DNA from: Leptasterias polaris
Taxonomy: Eukaryota > Echinodermata > Asteroidea > Forcipulatida > Asteriidae
Direction of reading: 5' to 3'
Length of the DNA stretch: 64,000 nucleotides
Assembly (NCBI GenBank): GCA_037783415.1
Contig: JAZGTN010000215.1
Location: 310,001-374,000 of the forward strand
The notes beneath the pieces were generated by a model. The model made no database searches. It saw only the letters and a list, made by a program, of their open reading frames with translations, and was not told where the DNA came from. Shown here piece by piece: positions 21,684 to 34,199 of this stretch. How positions within the stretch are numbered: position 1 is the stretch's first letter; the number at the start of each line of letters is the position of its first letter. The position numbers and the translations under genes were made by a program.

Positions 21684-23250
21684 GTTCAACTTTAAGTTCA
21701 TATTGTCTGCAGAGCTTTCACTTCAACTTCCGGAAGACAAGGTCAATAGGGGTCACATTAATGTAACTTTTATAAAGTGTGTTAAGCCCTTTCATAAGGT
21801 GTGTAGATTGAAAACAGCTGATATAAAATGTAGTTCGGGAGATAATATTTTTCAATTTTTCTAAATAATGTTATAATGTAAATCAACAACACCTTATGAT
21901 GTCATGATGACATCACTAGAGCCCTGTTATCTACTATTGAAGATCTAACTACATGAAATATGTGTGAAGTTTGAAGGTTATGGAAGTTTGGAAAGCATTT
22001 TGTATGACAGCTGACTGCACAGCCTAATGCCAAATCAGGCTTCATGGACTTTGAACCTTATGATCAATGGAGCATAACAGCCAGCCACAGTGCTTCTGGG
22101 TTACACAAGGTCTAATTTGGGTCAATACATACATGGGCTTTATGTCCTATTTCAACCAGGTTAAATTGATATCTTCTCTGTGCAAATGTTTGAGCAGGCT
22201 CAAAGACCTACAATGTACGACGTGATCTAATAATTGTGTTAAAGTTATGAGAAGTTCTTAAGATATGAATTTTTGAAAATGTCAACTTCAGAACCGCAAG
22301 TCATGGTCAATTGGGGTCATACTTTGTGTAACGAGAAAAAGTACAAGAAAAAGTTTGTAAAAGATTTAAAAATAAAAAGAACTTGATATGTGGTTGTTTC
22401 CTAACAAACCAAAATCTTAACTTTGGATAAAAACTCTGGAAGAACTCTTTGAACTTGCTGTTTGAACCATAAGTGGGGTCATATCTTGAAAAACAATTGG
22501 CGCTCCTCAACGCACAATCTGTTGAATAAATCACATGGACCATGACAGGAATTGTGGTGGGTGGGGCAAAAACCACTAAATATACCTTCCAACATTTTTA
22601 TATTTACGCGATGTATAAGAATTATGTAAACTCTCAACAAGAGATAATGTGAACTCTCCACTAGAGAGTGCTATACAAGTCCACTGTTGAAAATTAATGA
22701 CAGTGGTCAACATGCCCCAAAAATTATGAATTTTTGAAAATGTCCACTTCCGCAACCAGAAGTCAAGGTCAATTGGGGTCATACATGTACTTAGTAATAG
22801 ACAAGTTCACCATTGAAAAACGTTGGCTGCCATGAATTTGAAAACATTTCTAGTACAAGTAACTGTGATGCAATCATGATGTTATGTTCTAAGTTAGGGA
22901 ATATGCTATGATTTGATAAATTGGTTGTGTTGTTTGCGACTGTACAGTTACTGAGATTGAAACATCACACATTTCATGTGTTAGGCCTAGAGCATAGTGA
23001 ATCATTCAGTTGGAAGCATTATAAGGCTACAAACAAAATATTGCTGAGTTGCCCTTCAGTAAAAATACTTGAAGGGGTCGGTCGGTCAGGATATATATAT
23101 ATTTTTTGACTTGACTGTCATTTGAAGATTGAAATGCATTGGAATAGATCCCAAATACAATGTCTTTCAGTATACAATGATCTTGTAGTGTGCAGAAGCA
23201 CATAAAGAGTGAAAAGACAAGAAACATTCAACTTCATATCTTTTAACATT
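21684..23250. repeat. Diverged dispersed-repeat fragments, no gene
   Basis: Blocks such as ACTTCCGGAAG/CAAGGTCA, CAATGGAGCATAACAGCCAGC (like 9060) and CCACTAGAGAGTGCTAT resemble the 8-10 kb repeats. From 22800 to 23250 I see nothing specific. Confidence 0.5.
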
Positions 23251-24060
23251 TTTATTTCAACATTTTATACACTTTTTCCTGGATCCTTGGTCACAAGTCC
23301 CGCCCATTTCTTTTTAAGCTAAGCGATAACCATTTAAAAGCGCATTCCCTACGGGCCAGTCGGCGGTTTAAACCAGCTAAATGTGATTCAGCTTGGCCAC
23401 ACAAGTGGGGCTACCATTTTGCATGTTGCTACTGCGTGGATGATGCGAAGCCAATGCACAACACGTGATGGTTCATTCGATTTAAAACGTGTAGATTGAG
23501 TCATGGGTAATTTGGGAGTGTATCGGCGATTTGTTTTCTCTTGAAGTATCCGTTCTATACACCTGTAAAAAAGAAACTGGCCAAGTTCCAAAAAAGGACC
23601 GTGATGTCAGCAGCCAATTCTATGTGATACTTGCGCTCAAAACAAGTGTTGGGTACCAGTGAATCCGCTTCTTGGCTCAAGCGATGCGATCGCCTATCCG
23701 AATTTGGGCAGTATGCCAGCATTCTGTCTGCAGTTTATGTCATGTGCAATATTGCGTGGGATCGATCCGAGGTACCGTTAGGTGGCCGGGCACGTTGTGT
23801 ACGATTACAAGTTTAGCGGCTCACAAAATGTACGTCAAATGTCGACCTCCTGCATGTTTACTTTAAAATCTATGCTTGCAAATTTGTTTCAGCTTATTGG
23901 GAATAAATAGTTCATTTTTATTTGGATAAACACAGAAAATTTGTAAGTTTCATAACAAAATGAATAACAAACAGAGAAGAAAATGAAAAAAAGAAAAGAA
24001 CTAGTGATTCAGTTTTTGTCTACTACAAAAACAAGGTGTTCGTGGTGAGTGTTTGAATAC
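23250..24060. other. No gene recognised
   Basis: Moderately GC-rich block at 23300-23870, with a short minus-strand frame (23591-23388) lacking a recognised domain. No TIR or tRNA head was seen. Confidence 0.35.
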
Positions 24061-24900
24061 ATGTAGGTTACGACATTATACCTTATCAATCCAATGCCTG
24101 GTTCATGAATTTTTTAACAATTAAACATCAAACTTCCGGTTTTGGACCGGAAGTCAAAGTCAAATACATGTAGGGTCACATGTTGATTAGTTAATGAAGA
24201 CCTTTCAGATGATGTGTAGATTGAAAAAATCCAATGCGTGGTTCAGAAGTTATGATATTTTTAAATATAAAGTTTCAACTTTTAGTTAACAAAATTTGTA
24301 TACAATTTAAAAACATATGTACAAATTTATAGAATCCTTGACAATGCTTGATTAGAGGATTTTCTATATCTGTCTGTACAGAGTGGTGGACCTAATTACC
24401 CTTTCAAAGTGTTCTCTCTCAGATGTTTAAGTGTACAGTCAGTTCTAGAGGGGGGTAGCATATTTATAAATTTGGTGGATCTATGCGATGCCCAAGTATG
24501 AACATCATAGCTTTCATATTCGTTGAGATACAGTAAAAAGCAAATGGTCATTTTTCAACTTTAAAAACCTTGTAATTCGACAACTGATGACGTCATCATG
24601 ACGTAATGACAACTGTGCCGTCTTCGTATTGAGGTTCAATTGTCTGATGAGTTTCAAGGTTCAATTCAGTTTCAATCTTGAGTTATGATCCAGAGAAGAG
24701 TTGAGTGGAAGAAGAAGAAGGAGAAGAAAAAAAAAAAAAAAAACGGAACAATAACAGAGGTGTTCGTGCTCATATTGCACGAACACATAAAAAACAAAAA
24801 ACAGAACAATAACAAGAGGTGTTCGTGCTCATATTGCACGAACACCTAAAAAACAAAAGGTGTTCGTGCTCATATTGCACGAACACCTAAAAAAAAGACC
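24060..24900 (+). repeat. Dispersed-repeat copy ending in three GGTGTTCGTG hairpins
   Basis: Contains TTCCGGTTTTGGACCGGAAGTC, CACCTTGT-to-GATGACGTCATCATGACG and a GAAGAAGAAGGAGAAG tail. It ends in three hairpins (24757-24786, 24816-24847, 24859-24888), each GGTGTTCGTGCTCATATTGC then GCACGAACACC, with AAAAAACAAAA linkers. The architecture equals that at 60 kb, but the stem sequence differs. Confidence 0.85.
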
Positions 24901-26010
24901 TGAGATTTCAGCACTTTTGGGTCGGTCGCGGAGGGCAACTCAACAAGTTTATTTTTTTGGCCTAAGAAGAATAACTACACAAGTGTTTGTTGCGTAACAA
25001 ACTTTGGGGGTTTCGATTGTTGGAACAAAAAGAGAAAATTTTATTTCACATCAAAAATGCTATTAAGTTTGGTTGAAAACCTTGAATTGTAACTCTGTGA
25101 GCTTGCTGTTTGGACCAAAAGGAAAGGTCAAAGAGGGGTCATATCTTGAATAAAATGTCAAATGCATAGTAAGGTACATGTAAAAGACAGTACAAAGATT
25201 ATGACTTTATGACATGCAGTGCAGGAGATATGATTACTTATTTCAAGCTTTCTTGAAAGGTGAAAGTGTGTCATGTTTTGAAATACACTGTTTAATTATA
25301 TGTGCACACTGATACATGTGCTGTAAGCTACAAGACGACACAGAAATCATGACTTTATGCATGTGATTTTAAAAATGTGAACATCCTGTTTGGACCGGAA
25401 GAAAGCTCAAAGTGGGGTCATGATGTTGAATAAAATGTCAAATGTGTAGTCAGCTACAAGACGGCACAAATATTACGACTTTATGAGTTGTGGTTCAGAA
25501 GATGTGATTTTTTGAAATGTTTAACTTCCTGTTTGAACTGGAAATAAAGATCAAAGTGGGGTCGCGTTTCTAAATATTATGTTACATGTGATGTAAGCTA
25601 CAAGATGACTCAAAGATTTCTACTCTATGAAATGTGGTTCAGAAGATAACTCTGAATTAATGTAATTGACACCTGATGACGTCACAATGACGAAACGTTT
25701 TTTTCATACTAGTGTTTTTATAAGCTATGTCCCCGATGCCTTCGAACAAAAACCCTCAAAATGCAAACATTCAACCTTTTGGTGTAAATTTTAGACACGT
25801 TTGTAGCGGGCAGTGTAACCAGAGATGACGTCATAACAATTAGTAATTAAAAGCCTGGGTCTGGCAGAGATTCAAACATTTACACCAGAGAACATATATC
25901 CTTTACATCTTAGAATGATTCTGTAATATTAGAATACATTGTAGTTTGCGCAGTGTACCAGAAATATGTGAAATTAATGGTGAGAACCATCCACAAGAGG
26001 GCGCTAAACA
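24900..26010. repeat. Diverged repeat with period-like blocks
   Basis: Repeated phrase (G)GTCAAAGNGGGGTCATNTNTTGAATAAAATGTCAAATG near 25125, 25390 and 25540, and a CACCTGATGACGTCACAATGACG block. It is followed by a CTCF-like CCACAAGAGGGCGCT at 25991-26005. No gene. Confidence 0.55.
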
Positions 26011-26929
26011 AGATCACTGTTGAAACGGAATGCCAGCCATCAGCTCACCACAAATTATAACAAATGGAAGATATACTAATTCACCAATGAAAACGACAAA
26101 GTTGTCAGCACACCACGAATTTAACAACATCTCTTGTACAGGTAACAGTGACGCGATCATGACCAAGCTTCTAGGCAGTCAGCCACGCAGCCATGATTGG
26201 CATGGCCAGATGACGAAAATCGTGGCCTATTTTCAGAGTCACGTCTTCCACTTTTTATTTAAAGCTGTGTTCGCAAAAAATGGGAAAAAAATAAAAAAAT
26301 GATTATTCGATGAAATAAACCGTGCGTGAAAGTGAAACTTAATTCTGTTTCAGGAAGAGAAAAAAGGGGCGCAGCTTGTTTGGCTCCATATCAGAAGAAA
26401 TGTTCTCGATCCCAAGCACGCAACCCGCTACATCAGCCTATGGCACCCAATTCCTTGATTGATCATGATGTCTTAAAAAGTCAAGTCTGGCCCGACCATG
26501 GGATGACTTAGTACCAATTTATTAATTAATAAATTTGATTTTAGCAATAACAATCAGACTGATAAAAACTAAAAATATGTGACTTTGTTATTTGAACAAT
26601 AATTGACAATGTATTTTTTATACCTCTTGGAAATCTTACCGTTTTTTACTGTTTTTACTTTTTAAATTGTTTCTTACATGTAGCAATATTTCTTGGTGGA
26701 TGAAAAATATTACTCAGAAATATTTCACCCATTGTTCCAATGAAGGCCGCTTCATGTTGTCGGAGGAACTACCTAACTGATCTTCCTAAATTTTCCTAAT
26801 ATACATGTACACGTAAGACCTTGTGTACAATTTTCTTTGCGTGTGTTCAAAACACTTATAGAGGATTCTTTAAAAAAATTAAGAACAAAATCTGAGTCGG
26901 TCACTGTCAATTTTTAAAATGTTTAGGTG

Positions 26930-27020
26930 AGTTGGCGTGGAATGACCCAGATGTCTTATGACTAGACCACCGAGCTAGCCCGATGGCTAGAGGCAGTTCG
27001 AACCCTTAGCAGCGGGCACA
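26930..27020 (-). repeat. tRNA-related SINE fragment
   Basis: On the minus strand: CGCTGCTAAGGGTTCGAACTGCCTCTAGCCATCGGGCTAG... It shares the order GCTGCTA..GG(A/T)TC.AA..GCCTCTAGC...GGCTA...AGACATCTG with 40010-40140 minus. Contains pol III box-like stretches; truncated. Confidence 0.5.
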
Positions 27021-27389
27021 TGTACAGACTGTTGTGCTGCACTTACCATCTACATTAACCATATAACAAAATTTAGTGTACAATGTAGTTCAGGTTTCAC
27101 ATTGAACACCATAATTTACAAGATATGCAACTCATAGTGGTACATGTACATGTAATGCTACACTTGTGTCTTGTGGAACATTGGAATGGCTTGTGTAGTC
27201 TTACTGCCCCAAATCATTTTTTGCAGGCCTCTGTAGGCAGTTTTATTGGTCAGTGCTTGCAATTCCTAAAATTTAGATGATGTAAATTGTGCCTAGTTGG
27301 CATTTCGTTTTAGTGGGGTGTGTTTGGGGGGTTCTAAATGGTAAATTTTTTTTTCATATGAAGTTCAAAATAATGATTTTTGATTATTA

Positions 27390-27560
27390 TACAAATAATG
27401 AATGTTTATGAGTGCAATGGTAAGAATATTTTCATGAGTTGAAAGATGGAATGTTCCATTCAACGAGGCGAAGCCGAGTTGAATGGAACATTTCATCTTT
27501 CAACTCATGAAAATATTCTTACTATTGCACGAATGAAAAACATTCATTATTTGTTTTATG
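27390..27560. repeat. Near-perfect palindromic foldback element
   Basis: The left arm (CAAATAATGAATG...AATGTTCCATTCAAC) and right arm (GTTGAATGGAACATT...CATTATTTG) are about 75-80 bp each, with a loop of about 12 bp around GAGGCGAAGCCGA. Few mismatches. Related fragments (TGGAACGAAAAATGCACGG) follow at 27690-27775. Confidence 0.9.
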
Positions 27561-27796
27561 TAACATCCAAGTAGATCTTTTTCATTTGATTGAAGGATAA
27601 CACTATACTAAAAAGGATAATAATAAATAAATTGTACAAGAATGCTTTCTCAAGCGCACCACAGTCACTTTCGTCAATGGAGGGCGGGCGAGCGTGCAAT
27701 AGAACAAATCGGATGGAACGAAAAATTCACGGTGAATGGAACGAAAAATGCACGGTGAATGACATAGCGTGCAATGGTACGTTTATTTGCTATCCA

Positions 27797-27960
27797 CCGA
27801 ACAAGGATATTGACAAAATAGGGAGACCGCCATCATAGGACTAGATAGCTCAGTTGGTAGAGCGCCAGCACGTCAATCCGGAGGTCGTTGGTTCAAATCC
27901 CGCTCTAGTCAATTTTTCCTTGTTCAACCCAAAATTATTTGCTATCACCTGACGGGCAAT
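27797..27960 (+). repeat. tRNA-derived SINE copy with conserved 5' leader
   Basis: A tRNA-like head (27839-27910) has complementary 7 bp ends (GACTAGA/TCTAGTC), a D arm (TAGCTCAGTTGGTAGAGC) and GGTTCAAATCC. It is preceded by GATATTGACAAAATAGGGAG and followed by CCTTGTTCAACCC. The same leader, head and tail recur at 43785-43960, showing a multicopy unit. Confidence 0.75.
27839..27910 (+). tRNA. tRNA-like sequence (probably pseudogene/SINE head)
   Basis: The cloverleaf acceptor and D arms are good. The anticodon arm (CCAGC loop ACGTCAA TCCGG) has mismatches and C instead of T at position 33, and the T stem has one mismatch. A nominal GTC anticodon would read Asp, but a working tRNA is unlikely. 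Confidence 0.35.
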
Positions 27961-28135
27961 CCTCCAATCAAATGGCAAGGATCTGCTTGGGTGTTATATA
28001 AAACTTGCTAAACCATCTTCAGGAGTGCAATAATTTCTGATAAAACAAAACCTAAAGACCAGGACACATCAGGTAAAAAAAATCTCATTAATTTTTTGTT
28101 GCTGTACAAAGAAAAAAAATCAACAATATTCTTAC

Positions 28136-28274
28136 CAAATGCTGTCTTCGTCATAGTCATCTAACGGATTTAACTTTTCATCATAGTGATAATCAAGGGT
28201 GAGATTTCCATCAGTATCATGTGCTGAAGCAAAGTTGGTTATAGTTCGTGTTGGTAATCCCAGACTCCTCAATA
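28136..28274 (-). CDS. Transglutaminase exon 7 (catalytic core)
   Basis: Residues 333-378 plus two bases. It reads LLRSLGLPTRTITNFASAHD, the family block LRxLGIPxRVVTNFxSAHD, then GNLTLDYHYDEK and DEDSI before a Trp codon split by the intron (TG|G). The acceptor is TTTTAG and the donor TTTG|GTAAG. The phase matches exon 8 even though the intron between them is 27.8 kb. Confidence 0.95.
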
Positions 28275-29031
28275 CTAAAAATACAAAAGGAAAACAACGA
28301 AAATTGCATAATTTACCTAAAAAACATAAAATGTATAATTATAAATGATCAGTTCAGGCCAAGTAATACAGCAGCAGCAAATCGAGGAGCTCTTTGAGTG
28401 AATTAACTACTTCACGCCAGGTTTTGAAAATGTTTTTCCTGCCTTTCTCTGCGCGATATTATTTTTTCAGAATTTTTCGGGGCTTCCAGAGTAATTACTT
28501 CCTTTGGAAAATATAATTGTCACAATGAAATCCTGACTTGACTTGATATACTTGAGTAGACAAATCGGTAACAAGAGGGGTAAACAAACTCGGCTTTGCT
28601 TTGCAATAACGATAACAACTAGACATAGGACAAACACAAAGCTGTTCTGTTTTTATTAAAAGCTTTGATATGATATAGGATCTTACTCTTTTGTACTAAG
28701 CTAAGTATGACTTAAGGAGGCCACAAATTTGTGTACAAATCTAATGGAATTTCTGACAGAAGGAAAGAATATTAATAAGAAAAACAAATAAAAATCTATA
28801 AATGTCGGAACAGCTAATAATCTTGAGTGACTATTGGCGAACACACTACAGCTCAAAGCAGAATGTAATAAAAAACATTGGCAGTGAATAAAAATTGCAT
28901 CAGTTTCTGCAGCTCCAGCCAGAATCCAGGCAGAATGATTGACATTCTTTTTGTTTGTCGGAAATGTGTCTTATCTTAATCCCCTAAAATTTGTAATACA
29001 TGTTTTTGGGGTTTGTGATTATCAAGACTTA

Positions 29032-29576
29032 GGGTACGTTCAGACGAGGAGTTAAATTGACCCTTAAACCGAGCACCAAGATAAACAGGACTTAATCCAA
29101 ACTGGGCTTGCGTTCACATGATAAGTTTATTCTTGTCCAGCGGACTAAACTGAGCCACGAGGTTGATTACTGGGTCATGTATCATGTTTTTTACGAGGCT
29201 AGTTGCTGTGCTGAAAACAACGTTAAAAAAATGGCGCCTGTAAATGAGAATTTGCCTGAACGCCTTTTTAAAACTTGTTTACTGGCGTCTGTTCGGAGCT
29301 TTTCCGACGAAGGAGAATACCGGGGATGTGAAGGGAAGGCAGCGGAGAGATGCAAGAGGAGTAGAATTGTTTGTCTCCGTGCAGAGGAACGCTGTGGTCG
29401 ATAGTGATTTTGGTGATACATGTATGTGAAGCGGAGGCAACGATTGGCAGCCAGCTTCATCGGCATTCTAGGTACATACATCAAAACTCGCGGATTGTTT
29501 TTTTTGCATTCCAACGGAGGGCGATTTTAACACTTTTGGATTAAGGGTCAATTTCACTCCTCGTCTGAACGTATCC
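29032..29576. mobile_element. PIF/Harbinger-type MITE, TTA target duplication
   Basis: The ends GGGTACGTTCAGACGAGGAG (left) and GGATACGTTCAGACGAGGAG (reverse complement of right) form TIRs of about 36 bp ending AAATTGACCCTTAA. They are flanked by TTA at 29029-29031 and 29577-29579. GGG starts and TTA duplications are typical of PIF/Harbinger. It lies in intron 6 of the transglutaminase gene. The internal open frames (29108-29404 plus, 29514-29191 minus) show no DDE or Myb motif. Confidence 0.88.
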
Positions 29577-29762
29577 TTAGTGAGCAGCATGCTATTTTTA
29601 GTCCAGGAAAGAGCTTTATATAAACACAGAGAATAGAGAGCCAGCACCGACAAAGTAACCTGCTCTGAAGTTGCGATTCGTAATCTGGATTGGAATAGCT
29701 GGAAACACTTTAAGTCACAAGTTGTATTTAAATGTTTATAAATAAGCGCTTTAATAACTCAC

Positions 29763-29937
29763 ATCCTGTAAGTAGGGATCCAAATACCCAGCACTGACCA
29801 TAGCGCACAGGTTCTCGTGTCTTCATGTACTGTGACAAAATAGCAATACTTCCTATCCATACAGTTGGAGCTATACCATCGGAGTATTCACCATCCCATT
29901 TACCTTCTAGTACACCATCATCATCTTGTGAGTTTAC
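29763..29937 (-). CDS. Transglutaminase exon 6 (active-site cysteine)
   Basis: Residues 275-332 plus one base. It carries VNSQDDDGVLEGKWDGEY, then VWIGS and the active-site block VRYGQCWVFGSL. Cys323 (codon 29793-29791) is the nucleophile that attacks glutamine side chains. Trp288 corresponds to the Trp that stabilises the oxyanion in factor XIII and TG2. The acceptor is TTAAAG. The donor lies within GGAT|GTGAGT, so a Leu codon is split with exon 7. Everything needed for the first half of the active site is intact. Confidence 0.96.
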
Positions 29938-30374
29938 CTTTAAAGAAAACAGCCATTTCTTAGTTATCTAGCAAAGATTACATGGGTATAGTACAAAGTA
30001 GACACACGGCAGAAATATTTTCTAAACTAGTGTGAAAGTATGTACTGTACCTCAAACCCCATCCAAAACCATATCCAAACCTCGTTTTATTTTAGAAGTC
30101 AAACAGGCCTAATAAATAATGGAAAGCCATTTCTCTTGGTTCCCTGTGTCATTTGCCGTAATGCCCTCAAAATCACTAACATTTCACAGTAATACATTGC
30201 TGTGTCCTTTTAATTTAACATGCATACTAACTGTCAAAATACTCACTTCAAGTTTGTTGTTAACAGAAATGCAAACAAATGTTTAACTAGATTAGCCAAA
30301 GCTGCCATGATGCTGATCACCCAATAGAAAACCAAGGACTAATAGAAAAAACAGATGATTGATCAAATGATGTT

Positions 30375-30785
30375 CAATAGGGTAGGGATCCCTACTAGAA
30401 AAAATCAGTCATCAATTGTCATCATGAGTAAAATTGGGCATCATTTGGTCATCATCAGTCATCATCAGTCATCATTTGGTCATCACTGGGCAAAAAGGTC
30501 ATCAAAAGGCATCAAACAGTCATCAAAAGGCATCAATGGTCATCATTCAGGCATCAAAGTGTCATCAATAGGCATCATTTGGTCATCATGAGGCATCAAT
30601 AGGCATCATTTGGTCATCAGGAGGCATCAATGGTTATCACAAACTGGCATCAAAGTCATCATCAGTCATCACAGTGGATGACTGTTGCAAAATTGTCTAA
30701 CAAACAGGCATCATATCCTCCAAAAACTAAGTTTCAGTCATCAAAGATGATGCCTCATTGATGACTGAAACTTAGCTTACTTTCC
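30375..30785 (-). repeat. GTCATCA/GGCATCA minisatellite element
   Basis: About 35 irregular repeats of a 7-10 bp TCATCA core (GTCATCA, GGCATCA, with spacers TTTG, AAAG). One end is CTACTAGAAAAAATCAGTCATC; the other is a hairpin, CTAAGTTTCAGTCATC...GATGACTGAAACTTAG (30726-30777). A second element of the same kind in the other orientation is at 36665-37137. Confidence 0.85.
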
Positions 30786-31299
30786 CAAAGCCACTATACA
30801 TGCTACATATGCAATGCAATGGACAAAGTTATCTGGACAGTTGGTGAAACGGACTTGTTTTGACTTTGTTGTTGTACACACTTGCAAAATGTACCAAGCC
30901 AAAATTAAAATCTTTAATAAACACCAACTTCAATAATGTCTCAAACCTTTACACTGTAAACATAAGTTAGTCATTGGTGCTCATAAATTAGTAAAAACGA
31001 CTAATTTAGATTAGTCAAGTCTCAATGACTAGAATTAAATCAACGTAGGACTAAAGCCAAGTCAGCAATGACCAGTTTAGGTAAGTCATGGCTGATGTTT
31101 GTGACTAATAAAAATAAGTCATTGGTTATGAACAAAACATGATTATTTGAAGTTTAATTTATCTTTTTAATTATTTTTTGCTGGGGTTTGATTTTAATTC
31201 ATTCAGACTTTTGAATCTAATTCATATAAACATATTTTTAATCGTTTTTGCAGTATTAAATTCATATGAAAATGGTCATGACAATTTTTGTGATAATTG

Positions 31300-32745
31300 T
31301 TGTATTTTTAGGTGTTCGGGCACACCCGGAACACCTCTTGTTTTTGTTCCGGTTTTTTTTCTTACTTTTTAATACTTCTTCTTCTTCTTCTTATCCCCCG
31401 CGATTGTCCGGTAACAAAAGCACACTTCCCAAGCTCGTATAAACTTGAAACTTTACATGTAGTTAGATAACCATTAGGAGATGAAACCGTTTCAGTTACG
31501 TCATGATGACGTCATCAGGTGTCAAATTACAAGGTTTTTAGAAAAAAATAATTTAATCTTTGAAATTCTGTAACAAATCACACTTAAGAGGCCGGCGGTT
31601 GTTTTATGCGGGATCATACTTAGGTCATATAGGTCTTTATTTTTTGTTGTGTGCGTGACCTCACATGACCTCTACTTCCGGTCGAAACAGGAAGAAATCG
31701 GAAGTGCCTTGTAATTTAAAAGTGGCACACTTTTTGAATTTTTTTTTAACGGTGTTATAGTCGAGCAAGAGTCTGGTTTTAAAAAATAAGACAAGTGACG
31801 TCATCAAAGTCAAGAGCGCCCTCTAGCGGCAGGTTGAAAACAATTAAAAATACACTTTTACTAGATGTCTGTGGCGAAGTTTATGATAATCGTTTAAAAA
31901 TTGGTATACATAATGACCTTCATGCAGACAACATATGTGTCAAGTTTTAGATTGATGACGTCATCATGTGTCACGTGTTATTGCCTTAAAGGTTTACTTT
32001 TTGAAGCTGTGTATCTACAAAACCATAAGTTCGACTGAGTTGAAATTTGGCACGTTGATAGACAGTGACATTGACTACGTAAATAAAAAAATAAAACATG
32101 ATGACGTCATTCCTTTTTTTTAAAACAATTATTTGAAATTGTGACCAATTATTACCGGTATTTATTGACCCGCTGTAAAACCACGGGATACACACACACT
32201 ACTATGCGAACACACACGTGTGTATACGGTGAGCAAATCAACCGCAAGGTTCAAAGTCCATCAAACATGCTTGTGGTCTAGTCTCTGTTCAAGGTTCGCG
32301 CAACCTGCTTTTGACAATACGCTTTGTTAGTCTCTAAAACAGCCGTCTATGCAAACCTCGTTAACAAACAAATGCTAGGCTTTTGATCGTGTGGTTTTTA
32401 AAGTTGAACTTTTCATGAATTCATATCTCGTCGTCTTCTTTTCCCCCAAGATTGTCCAATAAAAAAGGACACTTCCTAAGCTCGCATAAACTTTAAACTT
32501 CACACATAGTTAGATATTCATAGGTAGATGACACCGCTGCAGTGATATCATCATGACTTCATCGATGTCAAATTACAAGGTTTTTAAATATTAATTTTTT
32601 AATGTTTGAATTTCTATATCAAATCACGGACATGAGACCGTAGGTTGCTTATTGCGGGATTATACCAAGTTAGGTCTTATTTTTGTATTATGTGCGTGAC
32701 ATTACGTTACCTCTACTTCCGGTGGAAACAGGAAGTGCCTTGTTA
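31300..32745 (-). repeat. Dispersed-repeat copies in minus orientation (two fused)
   Basis: Starts with hairpin AGGTGTTCGGGCACACCCGGAACACCT (31311-31336), then CTTCTTCTTCTTCTT, GATGACGTCATCAGGTG, ACTTCCGGTCGAAACAGGAAG and the reverse CTCF-like AGCGCCCTCTAGCGGCAG (31815-31832). A second, more diverged copy follows from 32400. No coding potential. Confidence 0.85.
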
Positions 32746-33544
32746 TACTTTAGTTTTTGACCGAAAATATTGTTCTCTCCCGTGCAAATAAGACTGAGAA
32801 AAGAAGGGAAATACTCAGGTCCAATTTTGTCGGTAATAACGACTTTTTAATTGTTGCATTCGTATACACAGGAAGTGTGGCAGTTTTATTTATTATATTG
32901 AATAACATCTTTAGGTTTGTAATCAAGTGGATAATCATTCAAAAATATTGGGTTTTGATTCCAAAGCGACTACCATGGAAACTAGCATGCAGATCGATGC
33001 CCGCGCCCGTCAAACACTTGATTATTATGTTCTATCATTCTAAACTTGTAAGCATTGTTGTGAAAAAAAATCGTACACGGTTACTTCATATGTGATCATT
33101 ATAAAAACAAGTAAAATGGAACCAGCCGATCATAATTATCAAGAAACATTATACTTCCAGCCAATGGCCGCCCAAAAACCAATTAAGTAAATAAACTCGC
33201 AATTCAAAAGTCAACTCTAGCGGGCGCTACAGACATTTTGGGATTAGTGGATTAATGTAAACTCGGGACATTGTTAGGTCATTGTGGTGCTTCTGTTCTA
33301 TGCGTGATATGAGTAGGTACTTCAGTATGTTATACATGAAGTCCAAATTGCACGGGAAAAGGGTCACTTTATTGGGTTCAAACAATGGAAGGAAGTAACT
33401 CTTGTGAAAGTAGTTGTGGAATAATTTGTTTCTAAATAGACTCATTCACTAACTTTTGATAAAAACTTATCGTACAAATTTCTAACAGAGTCATGTTTAC
33501 CAAATAATTTTTCAATTACATTTGAGCCACTGCTAGTTCTTACA

Positions 33545-33790
33545 AGATTTATAAATACAGAACGACTTTGGTAATCAAGCTGAAACTTTGCATGTATCCA
33601 AGTTGGGATATGTTACATCCACAAAATTTGTTCACACCACGATGACGTCATCGAGTGTGACATGACGTCACCTTAAAGGTGTAGGTTCAAGATCTATATA
33701 CTGAGTAGTATGCTTGGTCAAGCTGAAATGTAGCTTACATGTATTCAGACTGGGATGTGTTACGACCAAATTGAACGTCATGCCGAACAC
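33545..33790. repeat. Repeat shared with 44100-44340
   Basis: Common blocks: ACTTTGGT(A/G)ATCAAGCTGAAACTT, GGGA(T/C)(A/G)TGTTACATCCA, GATGACGTCATC-type palindrome and a second TCAAGCTG...TGGGATATGTTA. It ends at CGAACACCTCGTTTTTG, a family-like tail. Confidence 0.7.
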
Positions 33791-34199
33791 CTCGTTTTTG
33801 TGATGTAACAAAAATTTAAGTCTAGTTATTTTTAATTTTTGTTTCAAATCGGCGAAAAATCACAAAACATTGCCTTGACGGGAACATTAATGACTAATGC
33901 GTCTCGTCGATCGATGTCATATACGCTACTCAGAAAACGAATCCGATACGTTTGTGCATCACGCGAGTTCCTATTGGTTGAACCGCAAACTGGTAGTTTG
34001 CGGTGCGCGTACTGTCCATGCATCCCATGCGGATTGAATGGGTACCATTGAAATGGAACCGTCGGGGGCCTTGTTTAAATTTCCGCTGCATCGCATCGAC
34101 GTGTGTACATACTGTCTAAGTATTGTTACGTTTGGAGTAATTGTTTGCTAGAATATCGACACAATCCACTGCAATCTTGCATTCATCAAAGGGATCAAA

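Larger units (their letters stand above)
295..28135 (-). other. Giant intron 7 of the transglutaminase gene (27.8 kb)
   Basis: It lies between exon 7 and exon 8, whose split Trp codon joins perfectly. It holds the dispersed repeat family, a Penelope-like element, a 4.3 kb transposon with its own four-exon gene on the opposite strand, a hAT element and SINE/foldback elements. No further host exon was recognised within it; alternative or mutually exclusive exons cannot be excluded. Confidence 0.85.

Noticed and set aside
27839..27910. Functional tRNA-Asp
   Set aside because: Mismatched anticodon and T stems, C at position 33, and multiple copies with the same flanks indicate a SINE head.
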